Notes: a model not told the origin generated them from the sequence alone. DNA of 64,000 nucleotides from Hypsibius dujardini (GCA_001579985.1 LRSR01014085.1:16301-80300); one strand, 5' to 3'; positions 24,301-36,177 are shown, numbered from the stretch's first letter. Translations and numbers: made by a program.

Positions 24301-25569
24301 TCTGCATTTCCGGTACTAGTACTGTAGAGTCTCGACCATTTGGTGCCAATTTTTAGCCCCACCCGTATATTATGCCCGCACACACTGAGCTACCCTGCAA
24401 TCATAATATACGGGGGTCATTACAAACTGGCACCAAGTGGTCGAGACTGTACAGTAGTTACACCATCATGCGCATACTTTGCGTGTGTTGTGGTTACCGC
24501 ATTCTTATTTCATGGGAAAATATTTTAACAGTCACCGCGTTATATCGTCTGCTTGCATTTGCTAGGTGTGGCCGACCAACTTCATCAAAATTACGCCAGC
24601 GATCTCCGGTCAATCCTCAAATGCATTTTTGACATTCACTCCGAGCCGGTTCCGGAGCCGGTTACCGTGCCGGCGGCCAAGGACCAACAGCCGGCCGGCA
24701 CGACCACGCCACAGATCCCGTCTGATCCGTCGGCATCGCACTACCGGCAGAACTTGTTGGTGTCTGCTGGTGGTGTGGCGACTGCGGATCCGGCTGCGGT
24801 TGCTGCAGCTGCAGCTTCTGGTGGTGAGACAGCAGCTCGTCCAACCGTGTCCAAAGGTACGCTTACTTACGGTGACCTGTTTCGGTCTTTGTTCGCGCGT
24901 GTGTGTGCGTGAGCTTGAGCTCTTTTTAGTCTTTTTTTTTGTATTGTGAATGTGTTTTGTTGTTTTCCATAGAGCCACCTGCTTGGGTGCCGGATGCCGG
25001 CACGGACTTCTGCTCTGCCTGTGATAGCCCGTTTACCTTTGTTCGACGCAAGCACCATTGCCGAAACTGCGGAAAGGTAAATGATGGCTCACCCTGCGGA
25101 CACTATTTCCTCTTTCTTCCATTCTCATTATATGGTGGAAGTACTGAGGCTGCTGGGCGGCTAGCTGCCAGTTGTTTGTCTGTATTGTGATGCTGAATGT
25201 ACTGTCTGTTCGCTTGAATTGTCTGATTTTGTCTGAACGATTATTTCGGTCTGAAGTAGTACTAGGCCGTAGCGTCTATCCATTGGTCGGTTGCGTTTTT
25301 TGGCCAGTGACTTAAGTATATCTTCTGCCTTTCAGATCTTCTGCAGCCAATGCAGCTCCAATACCGTCCCGTTGCCTCAGTATCAGATCACTCGCCCGGT
25401 CCGTGTGTGTAATCACTGCATGCTGTTCGATCTGCATCCCTTCTCTATCCAGGAACCTGGTTCTTCTTCGTCCACGAACGGCGGTAGCCCTAGTCAAATC
25501 CGCTCCCCCGTCGCGTCCAGCGCCTCGTCAACTTCCTCCCTGTCGTCTACCGGAAATCCGCCCCAATAG
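21321..25569 (+). CDS. ZFYVE28: FYVE-domain protein Lst2 (ZFYVE28 / lateral signaling target 2)
   Basis: Predicted 604-aa endosomal protein that down-regulates EGF receptor signalling in worms and vertebrates (family knowledge). Thirteen exons: 21321-21371, 21728-21883, 22098-22152, 22237-22307, 22690-22892, 23095-23184, 23551-23608, 23671-23804, 23883-24116, 24179-24312, 24566-24856, 24973-25076 and 25336-25569; phases close. The N-terminal domain matches Lst2 block for block ([53 protein letters not shown]). A second conserved block is [31 protein letters not shown]-terminal FYVE zinc finger has [15 protein letters not shown] and RVCNHC, the signature of PtdIns3P binding. The acidic/Ser middle region of vertebrate Lst2 is shortened, and a Ser-rich tail follows the FYVE. 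Confidence 0.96.
21926..22050. mobile_element. MITE-like fold-back element, family C (Lst2 intron 2)
   Basis: Arms 'acacgtggcaaaaacttgcg' and 'cgcaaggtttttgccacgtt' flank a ~60 bp centre. Also present in ATG3 intron 1 (27692-27819) and a KNL1 intron (58822-58946). Non-coding. Confidence 0.85.
24319..24457. mobile_element. MITE-like fold-back element, family A (Lst2 intron 10)
   Basis: Arms share 'tactgtagagtctcgacca' and its complement near 24445, and 'ttggtgcca' / 'tggcaccaa'. Same terminal word as the element at 9402-9597. It starts only about 8 bp after the exon 10 donor. Confidence 0.75.
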
Positions 25570-26036
25570 TAGCCCTCAAATATATTGAGGCAACCGCACC
25601 CTGTTCTACCAGATCGTGTTTTATTTGTTAGCTTTGATTATTCTTCGTAAGATACGATCCGGATGGTTTTTCAAACTGATCTTCCAGAGAAAGTAGTATA
25701 TCGCGTCTTCAGCCTGCAGGGGGCGCCTCTTCAGCTTGCAGGGGGCGCACATTCCGAGCCAGTAGTGTTGCAGTCAGTGGGGCTGCGTGTACGAGGTTCA
25801 TCTTGGATGTCTCTCGGCCCATAGTTTTCATTGGTTTTTTTTATAAATATATAGTATATTCTTATTTGGAATAAAAATAGCGAGAATGGTGGTAACATTT
25901 CGGAAGTAAATGATCATGGGCACTATCATGGTGCGCGATATTTCAAGGACAGGTACTAGACGACAGAAAACCGATTTGCATAAAAATCATGACAAGGAAG
26001 CAGACAGACTAAGGATTCATGCATATTTGATCTCAA
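25570..26036. other. Convergent spacer between Lst2 (+) and ATG3 (-)
   Basis: No gene seen. Contains a 23-bp tandem duplication with the core 'gcagggggcgc' at about 25707-25750. Confidence 0.6.
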
Positions 26037-27912
26037 TTAGAAGGAGAAGTTGCGAGTGTAATCGTATTCTATGGTCGGAATGACTGCTTGAACGAATTTG
26101 AGGAAAATGACCAGATAATTGTGGACGTCCAGTTCCCGGCCGCCGTCCGCAACGGTCTGAATGATCTTCTTCATCACTTCCGCATGCCTAGAGCATATTG
26201 CGAGACAATCAAATCCAAATGTATTTTGTTTGAGGCGTTCAAGGTTCAAAAATTCTTACCGGCAAGGATGGATGGAAGCCATGGGCGGACCTGAGACATG
26301 AGGATGCGACTCCATTGTGATGGTCTTCTTGGCGTGGTCCGCGCTGAAATCTTCATACATCTGCTCCACACTCAATGGCTTACGCGCCTAAATAAAAATC
26401 ATTATTCCATTAAGCAGGATGAGATTTCAACGTCCCATAACACAGACGTGTTGAGCCAACCTCGTTGTAGCCGATCAGCCAGAGTCGCGGTGTCTGGTAG
26501 TATTTGTCGTAAGTGATATGCAGATCGTAAGTCCTGGTCTGTTCGATGCCCTCCTCCTCGGCCGATTGCGATGGCGTTTTCACCGTCGTTGGAAGCAGTG
26601 TGCCCTGATAAGGACAACGAAGACGCCACAAAATGAAGAAAAACCTGCTCAACCATTTGAGGGAGCGTGACAGTTACCGGGTCGTTTGCGTCCAGCATTC
26701 CGCTGTCCAAAAAGTCCTCCATATCACCAGCTTCTTCGTCATCATCGTCGTCACTGTCGGCGGCGCCAGCAGCAGCCTTCCCCTATCGCAAAGCAAATCA
26801 AATGATCACATCCGGACCTCCTACCGGATGATCAACAATTGCCAGCATAGTCACGATGAGTCGAACGAGACCTGGCTCTCCTCTCCGGGTAGAAATGCAA
26901 CTCACCCCGGTCGACTGTGCCGTTTCCATAACGGGTGCCGAAGTAGCAGACGAGTCCTGTCCGGGACCGTCAGGATGCGTATCCACCCAGCCGCCGTCAG
27001 TGTCCCCCTCAATTTCGATTATCTTCTCCTGACCCTTGGCCTCCAGCTGGTGGAAGCGCCGATAACAAGGCACTGGGAAAGCAACAACAAACACAATATT
27101 CGGCTGACAATGTGATGACTGAAACTGTCCAACTGACTTATCAACAAATCGCTGCAAAATTTTTAAGGAGCAACGGCTTGATTGATCATTTGATGTTTTA
27201 GTTCACCGAAAAAGTCCGTTGCCTGAATGACTGGGTCTGGGTAAAAGAGTCCTCGCGTGTTTGAGCCAATTCATCAATCAACGGGGAAACCGTAAAGCCA
27301 TGTTTACGAACCATTTTTAGTGAGCAAAAACTGCTTATCCGCTGGAAGATAGGGCTTGGTCTTGGACTGCTCCCCGGAGCTCCATTGCCAGGTGGGACAG
27401 TGATGCACCAGATGATCTCCGGCAATCACGAACTATTACCAAATGGCGAATTTTGTTACTGAACCGCAATCAAAAACAGCCGCACCACCAATTCTGCGAT
27501 CAGAATGACAACAGGAAAATGTGTCAACCAACCTCTTCCGGTGTGAGCACTCCGGTTTCGCGAAATTTTGATTCCTAGAAAATACATAATAGCCCAAAAC
27601 AGACCTGTTAAACTCGTACCCTGTCACGTCATACAAGTTCGGATCAATTTGAATGGAAATTGGGGGATTGAAAATTCTGCAAACAACCGCGTGTACACAC
27701 ATGGCAAAAACCTTGCGCTGACTGAATTAAGGCCTTCAACTCGGAGGCTGTGTACAACATGCGTTGAACGAGTGTAATGGCTTAACTCGGTTAGCGCAAG
27801 GCTTTTGCCACGTGTGTAGTCCATCTCTTCATACCTTGAGGACCGGAACAAAAATTTCCGCAGCACCCAATGCAGCGCCTTTCACGTTGTTGAGGAAATC
27901 CTGCATCGCCAT
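26037..27912 (-). CDS. ATG3: Autophagy E2-like conjugating enzyme ATG3
   Basis: Predicted 322-aa cytosolic E2-like enzyme that transfers ATG8/LC3 from ATG7 to phosphatidylethanolamine during autophagosome formation. Eight exons: 27912-27835, 27574-27533, 27432-27312, 27072-26906, 26782-26645, 26604-26461, 26387-26260 and 26187-26037; phases close. Family landmarks in order: [29 protein letters not shown], the acidic flexible region ([15 protein letters not shown]), [20 protein letters not shown], the active-site HPC (Cys272) and the C-terminal [17 protein letters not shown]. The human enzyme has 314 residues. Two in-frame ATGs lie six bases apart at the start; the second (27906) matches the family N-terminus MQ best. 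The exon 5 donor could be either of two GTs nine bases apart (26645 used here). Confidence 0.96.
27692..27819. mobile_element. MITE-like fold-back element, family C (ATG3 intron 1)
   Basis: Arms 'acacatggcaaaaaccttgc' and 'gcaaggcttttgccacgtgt' flank a ~65 bp centre. Same family as 21926-22050 and 58822-58946. The element ends only 15 bp from the exon 1 donor. Confidence 0.85.
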
Positions 27913-28319
27913 ATCCAAAAAAGGGGGCTATGATTTTATCGGGTCTTTTCAAGACTTCTAACGAGATCCCGAAAATCGGCGAAATTCCTCGAGGGAAGTG
28001 CTTTGTTGTGTTTATCCCTCACGTGTCAAATGAGCGAGCAGTCAGCTACTGTAATTCGGAAGCGACTGCGCAGGAGAAACAGGGATTTCATCTGACTGCG
28101 CCTCGTTTGAGGAATCGGTTCTCGTGGAGAATAATTCTTTTGCGCTTTCTCTCTCTCTTTGTTTGTCGTTGTCCGGAACTGTTCTCGGATTCTATCCACA
28201 CCACCGGCCTCCTGGACATCATGACGAAACGAAAGAAGAACAAGGTGTCCGGCGAAGCAGCAGCAGGGGGAAAAGTAATGCGTGCAGGCGTAGCCAGCTT
28301 TTTCAGCGAATAAGATCAC

Positions 28320-29393
28320 GGTGGCTACGGTTACCGTATGCTCGCGATCTCATGGGACACTTTTCTGCCCTACCCGTAAATTTTAACCAACCAGGGCAGT
28401 GCCGTTCACCAAATTAGTACTGTAGGGACAAAGATACGGAAAAGCACAACTGTACAATCCATCGATCGAGCACAACGGGTAAGCTGTACGAAATCAGCCA
28501 ATCAGAGAACACTGAATCAGATTGAACGTTCAATCGAGTGCAGGGCCATACCGAAGAAGGCGGGGCTTAGCTGTCCCTTGAGATCAAGGGGGCTACGGTT
28601 ACTTCGAAAAACGCTTTACTGGCCCTCAATACGGTAGGCGCCAAAATGGGTGAGCTTCATCAGCGCATCCTACTGGAATGTCGTGGCTTGCTTGAGAAGG
28701 AGCACTAGCGGCTGGCGGCTGACTTTTCGCGCGCTGGAGATTTCGCTTAATGAGAAGCGTCGTCAGCAGGCCAATGTCCGTCGTGAAATTGAGAAGAGAA
28801 TTCCTGCGAAGATTAAGGAAGCGCAACCGGCGCTGCGGATAAAGGCCCAGGAAATGGCGATTCTGCGCTATTGTTCCGATCCTCTCACATCTCACTGGAA
28901 TTGCTTTTCGAGGTTTTGCAAGGTCTGGACATTCTGAACGCGAACCGACTGCGACAGTAAAGAGTTCCAAGTTTGCCTACATGTATTTGTATGCCGCATG
29001 TCTTTGGTGGTTGATCGATGAATTTGAGTGTTGCAGTGTTATTAAAACTGAAGATTTTGCATTTAAATTAAATTAAACATCAGCATGTGACCCCAAGTCT
29101 GCTTTTAATCTAAATTAAGCATGATTTAATTTATTTAATTTAAAATCAAAAAGCTGTTTTTCAGTATTTTAACATTAATTTAGCAAGTTACTCGTTCTGC
29201 TCGATTGATTGATTCGTGTTAGACTTCGTCCCCCCTTGATTGTTTGATTGTACAGTCGTGCTATTCTCTTATATTTGTCCCCACAGTGTCAATTTGGTGA
29301 ACGGCACTGAATAGGCACAGCCCGGGTTGGTAAAATGTTCGGGTAGGGCCGAAAAGTGTCCCTTGAGATTGCGAGCATACGGTACGTGACGCA
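28320..29393. mobile_element. Candidate DNA element with ~110 bp inverted arms
   Basis: The left arm (28333-28437: 'ccgtatgctcgcgatctc', 'gggacacttttc', 'gtgccgttcaccaaatt') is the reverse complement of the right arm (29271-29383) with a small indel and several mismatches. A short partial copy of the arm edge ('ggggctacggttac') also lies near 28588. The ~830 bp interior has no transposase-like frame, only a broken helical coding remnant. Most likely a non-autonomous element or two opposed solo copies. Confidence 0.6.
28645..28960 (+). pseudogene. Possible degraded coding remnant, unidentified
   Basis: Three successive stretches in different frames look like one helical, charged protein: MGELHQRILLECRGLLEKEH, then NEKRRQQANVRREIEKRIPA with KIKEAQPALR, then HISLELLFEVLQGLDILNAN. 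Stops and frame changes separate them and no GT-AG introns join them convincingly. It lies between the two arms of the inverted repeat. The family is not recognised; could be a fortuitous reading. Confidence 0.3.
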
Positions 29394-30056
29394 TCATCGA
29401 GGCTGCACCGATTGTTTTCGCTCCGTGTGCTTGCCTAACCAACATCGTGGCATTATAATATCTGTCTCCATCCGCTTCTGTAGGGCTGACTGTAATACTA
29501 TTCCTGGATTACTCTGTCCTCAGAATTTCAAGCTTTGTCAGGACCTGGAAACGCCCTTCTACCCAGAGCTTAGTAGTGCGCACCGATGCCTGCTGGCGTT
29601 TGTGCTACTGGGCAAAGGTGCCCAATATAGAAAGATCATTGGCTGAGTTCACCTATGAGCGGTACGATCTTGGTAAGGATAAAAATCCCTACCGTCTGCC
29701 TGCAGAGCCGGTTACGTAGCTTCTTTATCGTTCATTAAGCTCCCGCAAGTCTCGTTTTCTCAGGACCTTCGTGTACTAGATGAACATTTGAAGTAACCTT
29801 CTCGTATTTTTTCCTCTCAAACGCCCATGTTCCTCTACTTCCCGTGGTTTTCCTGTAGCGGCGCCATCCAACTCAGTGTCAGCTAAAGCCCACTCAAGTT
29901 TTTTGCTAAAAGTGCTAGGAAAGAAATTTCTTTTGCATCTTTAGAACATCACCACAACTCCTTTCGAGCGGGAAACTTGAGAGTGCCGGACATGGCGGAA
30001 CGGAATTTTCGGCGATTTCGTGAGATCCATGAGGGAGACGGGGTTTTGATAGTCCA

Positions 30057-30894
30057 TCATAGCCGATTGCTCAGAAGTAGAACGGCAAAAAACGCCTTCC
30101 AGACTACTCCCAGTCTCAATTTGTCGGAGCGATTACAGCCAGCCCCGTCGCAAATACAGATTACACCATCAAACATGAAACTTTTGTACAGGCTGGTGTT
30201 CTTATTCAAAACGTGAACACTCCGACATCCCGGCTGAAGGTCCGGCAGCAATCCAAAGGTGCCCCAGTCACTTTCCTGGTGGCATGAGCGATGAATACCT
30301 AACACAGAGAATCGCATGCTAATGTTATTACACAAATTGCTTACTCTACGACACACTAGTACGCAGCGATTCCACAAGTTCGCAGCGATTCCACAAGTTC
30401 GCAGCGATTCCACTAGTACACAGTGGTTCCACAAGTACGCAGTGGTTCCACAAGTTCGCGGCGATTCCACAAGTTCGTAGTGGTTCCACTAGTTCGCAGC
30501 GATTCCACTAGTACGCAGTGGTTTCACAGGTATGGGAGCAAGTTGCTGAGAGATCATCACCTGTTGCATTCATCTCGGCGCCGTCCTGTCGAACGACATT
30601 GCGGGTCCCATTCACCTTGAGGCAATATTTACTTCCTGACCAGTAGTCCTGGCAGTCGACCAGCTTGTACTCCCTGGCATGCTCACAGCTGTCGGCTTTC
30701 GTATAGTCACAAATGTGGCAAACTTCCGAGAAGGCTAGAAAAATTAGTTGTCTTAAGTGTTAGATATTCCTTATCAAAACATATGAACACTATTCGGAGT
30801 ACACATGTAATTTCATCTGTACGACCTTACCTCCGCCAGCAAAAACTCCAATTACAGTGGATAATACCCACAACGATTGCTGTGGGGAAACCAT
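30057..30894 (-). CDS. Secreted/GPI-type Ly6/uPAR-like cysteine-rich protein
   Basis: Predicted 159-aa protein from three exons: 30894-30831, 30734-30561 and 30298-30057; phases close. Residues 1-20 form a plausible signal peptide (MVSPQQSLWVLSTVIGVFAG). The mature part starts VCHICDYTKADSCEH and has evenly spaced cysteines, ending in CICDGAGCNRSD, the C-x-C ... C-N ending typical of three-finger Ly6/Quiver-type domains. A hydrophobic C-terminal tail (VVWKAFFAVLLLSNRL) fits a GPI-attachment signal. Members act as GPI-anchored modulators of channels, receptors or septate junctions; the specific role here is unknown. A 19-bp minisatellite occupies intron 2. Confidence 0.75.
30357..30532. repeat. 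19-bp minisatellite in intron 2 of the Ly6-like gene
   Basis: About nine copies with period 19 around 'gcagcgattccacaagttc', alternating between agcgatt and agtggtt variants. Fills most of the intron between exons 2 and 3. Confidence 0.95.
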
Positions 30895-31183
30895 TTTATG
30901 GAACATAAGGGTCCGGTCAAATTATCACGATCAATTTTCCCATCGTCGTCTATTTGTACTACAAGGAGCTCGCAGGATTGTGCGTATCGTCTCCAGTACT
31001 GAGATCGTAAAAGAAAGGACCCATCGTCACTGTGAAATGTACCATAAAGCTAAGCCACAGCTCAAACGAAATACAACAGCTAAGTGAAATATCAAAGACA
31101 CTGTGTCATGGAAATTACCTCCTTGTTTTATGCTGTGTACACATACATCTACCGCTTGAGCAAACAGATTTGCCGCCATCATG

Positions 31184-31222
<39 letters not shown>

Positions 31223-32002
31223 CACACAGACAGACAGACAGACAGACAGTGACAGGTGAAGATGCCTAGCCAACCCCGCCCATGGTCTCGGAGACGATGG
31301 TGATGCTTCCGCATTTTTATGAGAGGCAACGACGAAAGCGTCGGTCGGAGCAGCAGCTCAAGGGAAGGCAGAAAAAAGACATTGCGTGGGAACGGATGTG
31401 TAGATGACCCACGCCACTCGTGCCGCGACGGTGCGACCAACAACGCGACGCTATAGTCATAAATCGAAACGCCCCCCTTCCTCCCCCATTTTTTGGGACG
31501 CTCTGATTGTCTGTCACGCAAATGTCACGTTACATTTTAACTTTCGGACACTGTAAAATTTTTCGGCACCGCATGAGCAAATTTAAAAAAAGCTCTATCG
31601 CTGTATTAAAACACTGCCCAAGGTTGAATTGCTAAAAGAAGATAGTGGTTGCATAGTTCAAGTCAAGATAGAATGACCATCATCGTTACTAGCTGGGCCG
31701 ATGTCCGCGCGCGTACCTGGGCTTTGTCTGTCAAATGCGCGTGGTACTGTGTTTTAACACGTGTCCTTTTTGCCTTTCTTGCGTGAATGTTAACTGAGTG
31801 CATGGTCGGACGGTCGGACGGTTTTCAAGCGGGAAATTTGGTCAGTGGATAGATACAGTCGCATCACATCCACAGCAGACATATACGTAGAAGTGGATGC
31901 TTTTTGGCTGTCCGGCAGATAGATCTTTGCTGTGTAGCTGCCGTTTTATGTTCCCTTTTCAGCAGCATCGGTCATTAAAGAATCGCTCTTGCTTCGCAAC
32001 AT
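30895..32002. other. Spacer between the GPCR 3' end and the Ly6-like gene
   Basis: No gene seen. Contains a (CA)n-(CAGA)n microsatellite at 31185-31252. Confidence 0.6.
31185..31252. repeat. (CA)n followed by (CAGA)n
   Basis: About 17 CA units run directly into six CAGA-type units. It joins the two commonest simple repeats of the window at one site. Confidence 0.95.
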
Positions 32003-32949
32003 TCAGTAGCGATAACCGTTCCCGTTCATGGCGGCCGTCGTCGCCGGTCTGTTCGCGGATCCGTTCACCGATCTATTCGCCGCAGCTCTGCCGGCATGCT
32101 CTGCCCCGTTGTGCGCTGTTGCTCCTGTCTCAGCGGCTCTTCCCTGCCAGAATCTCCGCAAACTCGCGAAACGGTACTTCGCCATGACTGCTATGATGAC
32201 CAGCGGCTCAAATAGCGGCTTCGCCAACGCCCAAGGAAAGTAAATGTTGAAGAACCAATAAAGGTTGGAGAAACCGTTATTCTGCAAATCATAAAATGAG
32301 AAATGGGAAACTTCCGCCTAATAAAAGACCAATTGAGCAACTGAACCCTTCTCCGACGCAACCATCAAAACCCCCAAAGAGTTTCGCTTTTATTGTTACC
32401 TTTAAAACGCGCATTTCGTTGTCTAGCATTAAGGCCAAGATGCCATATGGTCCGATGAAGATGATCAGTCCCGCTAACAGGGCGCATGTGATGGCCACCG
32501 TTTCATGGGTTATCTCGCGAGGGGTCGTTACCGTGGATGGTGATGAGGATTGGTCAGGAATCATAGTCGGGGATATGTAGACGGTCGGATTGAACATTTG
32601 GTTGTAAGGCGGGGGCGATGAAATGTTAATCAAATGGTCCTTATCGTTGTCGTTTATGCCGTTGTCAAACTGCTCCTCGTTGTCTGACCCATTGTTCCAG
32701 ACAGATTCTATGTGATGCTCGTCGTAGTTGGGATTGGATCCGGTACTGTTGTACTGTCCGGACTGAAAGGCAACGGAAGTGACGCTGCAGCTGCTGTTTT
32801 CTTCCACGGATGGGAAAGTCCGACGGGTGCAGATTTTGGCGGTAAACATGTTGATGAGAAATACCAGGCCCAGTATGGAGGGAATAATAAACAACCTGAA
32901 AATTGGAACCTATTCGCACATTTGTGTACTGACAAACAGCCCAGTGTCA

Positions 32950-33019
<70 letters not shown>

Positions 33020-34040
33020 GTGTCTATGTGTCTGTTGTCTGTCTGTCTGTTTTTCTGTCTGTATAGTATTATCGCCTTTTGTCGATTCCACCTGTTGTTT
33101 GAATGGATTATTTAGGTTTATCCAAAGGAACTGCATCAGCCCAACGATTTCTGCTTACCCCAGGCCATCGTGAAGCAGGGCGAATAGACTTTCAATATTG
33201 CAGTAACCAGGTGAGTGTGAGATATCCCATGCCAAATAGGTTATGGGTGCGTGGATGCCCAAACCGACAAACCACACAATAAGGGGCGGCAGCCACAATG
33301 TGAGCAGTTTCGCTCTCGTCGTGAAATAGAAATTCCATTTGAACCAATAGCGTTCGATGAAAAAGGCGAGCAACTGGTGGAGGGTGAGAAGAACAATATT
33401 CCAGGAAGACATGTAGGGCAGAAATGTCGTGCAAAATCGGCTGTGTAAAATGAAAACGGCTTTCAAGTTCATTTCGCAGTCTCTTTCTGATACATCTACA
33501 TCTGTACATTTACGACTACGTGTACCGTATGCTAGGAATTTTTATTATCGGACTTTTAATTAAAATGCCTGGAATGTTTGCTTGTGCCGCCGATGGTTTC
33601 ATGCATGTTTATAACAGAATTTTAGTAAGGAATAGATAAATGTGCAAAATGTTTGAATACCTGAAATAGCAGAACCTCTCGGAAAACGGCCAACCGCTGC
33701 CCAGCACCATATACGCAATCAAATCCCATGGGTCAATCAGCATAATCGACAAGACATTAATCAACAGCTGATTCAGCACCAGCAAATCGAACCCCGTCAA
33801 GCGAGCACTGACCAGCTTAATTTTCGCCACCATCAATCCCAAATTCAGGCAGATGGAGAAAATGGAGCCCATTGCGATAGCGGCGATCAGGAAGGACTGC
33901 GCCGTCAGACCCACCCGGTTCTCCGCGGCGCCGGCAGCTAAGGAAAAATTTCTGAATTCCGCTTCAAACTTCTCAAACGAAGTGTTCTTAATCCACCACG
34001 AGATGAACGCTTCCTCTTTTTCCAAGCTCTTCCTGTCCAT
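32003..34040 (-). CDS. Orphan rhodopsin-like (class A) G-protein-coupled receptor
   Basis: Predicted 478-aa seven-helix receptor. Exons 34040-33661, 33440-33159, 32895-32400 and 32281-32003; phases close. Seven hydrophobic segments are readable. A Cys at the top of TM3 (SERFCYF) and one in extracellular loop 2 (GYCNIESLF) can form the conserved disulfide. The end of TM3 reads ERYWFKW, an E/DRY equivalent. The third intracellular loop is long (about 120 aa), Ser/Pro/Asn-rich and acidic. TM6 lacks the usual CWxP (FIGPYG instead) and TM7 lacks NPxxY (EPLVI at that place). The N-terminus has N-glycosylation sequons (NTS, NFS). Ligand class not recognised. Confidence 0.82.
32948..33062. repeat. 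(TCTG)n array in GPCR intron 2
   Basis: About 25 TCTG units with a few changes, starting about 50 bp from the exon 3 acceptor of the minus-strand gene. Confidence 0.95.
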
Positions 34041-34473
34041 GATGCTGATAGAGGAAGAAGACCTTCAGACAAGTAGGAGGATGATGATATATATATTTCA
34101 GCCAGAAAAAATGCAGACAGGCGTAGTTGTGAAATTCGACAAAGACAATTAAAACTAACGCTTGGAGTGGAGTGTCTGTCGCGTATCTAACCGCTAAACA
34201 CACACACACACACACACACGCGCGCGCGTATTGCGGTATTGCGGTCGTATTGCGGTCGTTGTGGAATCAGATAAAGCTCCGGCATTTCCGGTCAAGCCAG
34301 CCAAAACATTTTATCAAGATCCCCTCAGCTGAAGCGACTGTTAAAAACATCCCGCATACATATTGCGTATGTTGCACCCAGCCCTGAAAGTTCTGAGCAC
34401 CCGCAAAACGTTGCAGCGGAAAAACTGCTCAAAAAAATTAAGACAAATACATAAAAAAAGACGTGTTTTACGG
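34041..34473. other. Short spacer between NBAS 3' end and GPCR start
   Basis: No gene seen. Holds a (CA)n-(CG)n run at 34197-34229 and the GPCR promoter. Confidence 0.6.
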
Positions 34474-35205
34474 TTATGGTTTCTTGATATCAGTTAAGAA
34501 GTCCGAGTAGGCCACCAGCATATCGATATCGGCCTTGGTCATGTGCGACTGGATTTGCAGGCCCGAGAAGCTGATGAAGTCGACCCGTCGTGCCTTCAAT
34601 CGAGCAATCAAATCGGGAATCACGCCCAGAAAAGTTTCCACTTCCGTGACGGACATGCCGGATGTGGTGAAGAGGAACTTGATATTGGCTGCCACAACTT
34701 CCCACCCGTCAACGCCGTGCTCTTCAGCAGCATCCACGATCCTGTGTAAAAATGTAGGGTCTCTGGTGGCAGCCGCGCGCAACAGGAAACTTTTGCGGTA
34801 TTCGGCGTTGGCGTGGAACTTCTTCTCGTCCACACCCTTGAGCAAAGACCGGATGGGCGTGACGACAGTGGCAGCGGAAGTGGCGGCAGACGGAGTAGAG
34901 GGTGAGGGGCGCTTCAAATGTACAGACGTGACTGAGGTAGTACCTGTTGCAGATGCTTTTCGCGAGGAGAATGTTTTGGCGTACTTCGAGAAAAGGTCCA
35001 AGAGTTGCACAGTCGTGGTATTTTTGGTCGAAACTCTGGGCGCTGGATTAAAACATTAAAACACTCGATCAGTTAGTGGGAATACCGTCAGACTACCGCC
35101 CCGTATCGCTCCCTAGCAACATGTCTGCATGCCTGCCTGTCTGTGTGTCTGTGTGTCTGTCTGTCTGTGTGTCTGTCTGTGTGTCTGTGTGTCTGTGTGT
35201 CTGTG

Positions 35206-35274
<69 letters not shown>

Positions 35275-36134
35275 TGTCTTTGCCTCTCTGCCTCTCCATT
35301 CGTCTGTCTGCTTGCCAATCCGCCAGCCTGACTATATGTTTTTCTAGTCAAGCTACCATCATGTTATCCTTTGTATATATTACCTCTTGCCAACAGGTCA
35401 TGGCAGGACAAATTCAGCGCATTCTCGATGCTATCTGGCGATTCTCTCAGAACAACCTCCAGACCGTAGAAATACGCGGCAAGACGAGCGATAATGGCCG
35501 TTGGTGGAACGGCGTCGAAAAACTTTTCCGCCGTAGATTTCACGGTTAACGCTCCCAGCGACGCAAGGGATAAACCCACATCGACGTCCAAATAACTCAA
35601 CGCAGTGTCCACTAGAACGCCGTCGATGAAGGCGCTCGAACCACTGCGATGTTCTCCGTCGACCAAAACCTCCAAACCGCTCCCCCTGATCGGGTCTGAT
35701 ATGGCAGACAGCAGCTCTAACCGCTTTTCTGTTTTAGCGAGAGGCTGTGTTTTAGTGCTGCTACTCGGGTGCACGGATGAGCAACAGGGATCAAGGATGA
35801 GCTTAGCGATGGGTTCCACGGAAGCGTCCAATTTAGGAGAGAATTGTTGTGTTGACCGTATACGCTGCAGGCTGATGCGGTTGCGTAGCTTGGCCAAATC
35901 GGTGAGATTGTCATCGGGGCAGTTCGCAACGGCAACCAACAACATGTTTTCTTTGAAGGCAATATCGGTGAAGTCTTCAGCTGCTGCTAGCTTCATGCAT
36001 AGTTCCCACGAGGAAGAACCTTCAAACACAAAAACAGATGAATTTTATTGTCACCCAATCTAATTAACTGGAAAACACAGTATTTAAAACTGAAACATCT
36101 TCTCAAAATTGGAAAAAAATCTAATTTTTCTGAC

Positions 36135-36177
<43 letters not shown>

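Larger units (their letters stand above)
27913..30056. other. Spacer with a large inverted repeat and possible gene remnants
   Basis: No intact gene. Includes a ~105-115 bp inverted repeat (28333-28437 and 29271-29383) about 830 bp apart, annotated separately. A Lys-rich short frame at about 28221-28313 and a frame-broken helical segment at 28645-28960 are the only protein-like text. Confidence 0.5.

Noticed and set aside
34197-34229. (CA)n-(CG)n run considered as a regulatory Z-DNA element
   Set aside because: A simple microsatellite; nothing in the sequence ties it to regulation of either neighbour.
35093-35351. Asp/Arg/Gln/Thr repeat proteins (TDRQ repeats) and LSVC repeat proteins at many sites
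   Set aside because: All are translations of (TCTG)n/(CAGA)n arrays, which are open in several frames because the unit contains no stop.
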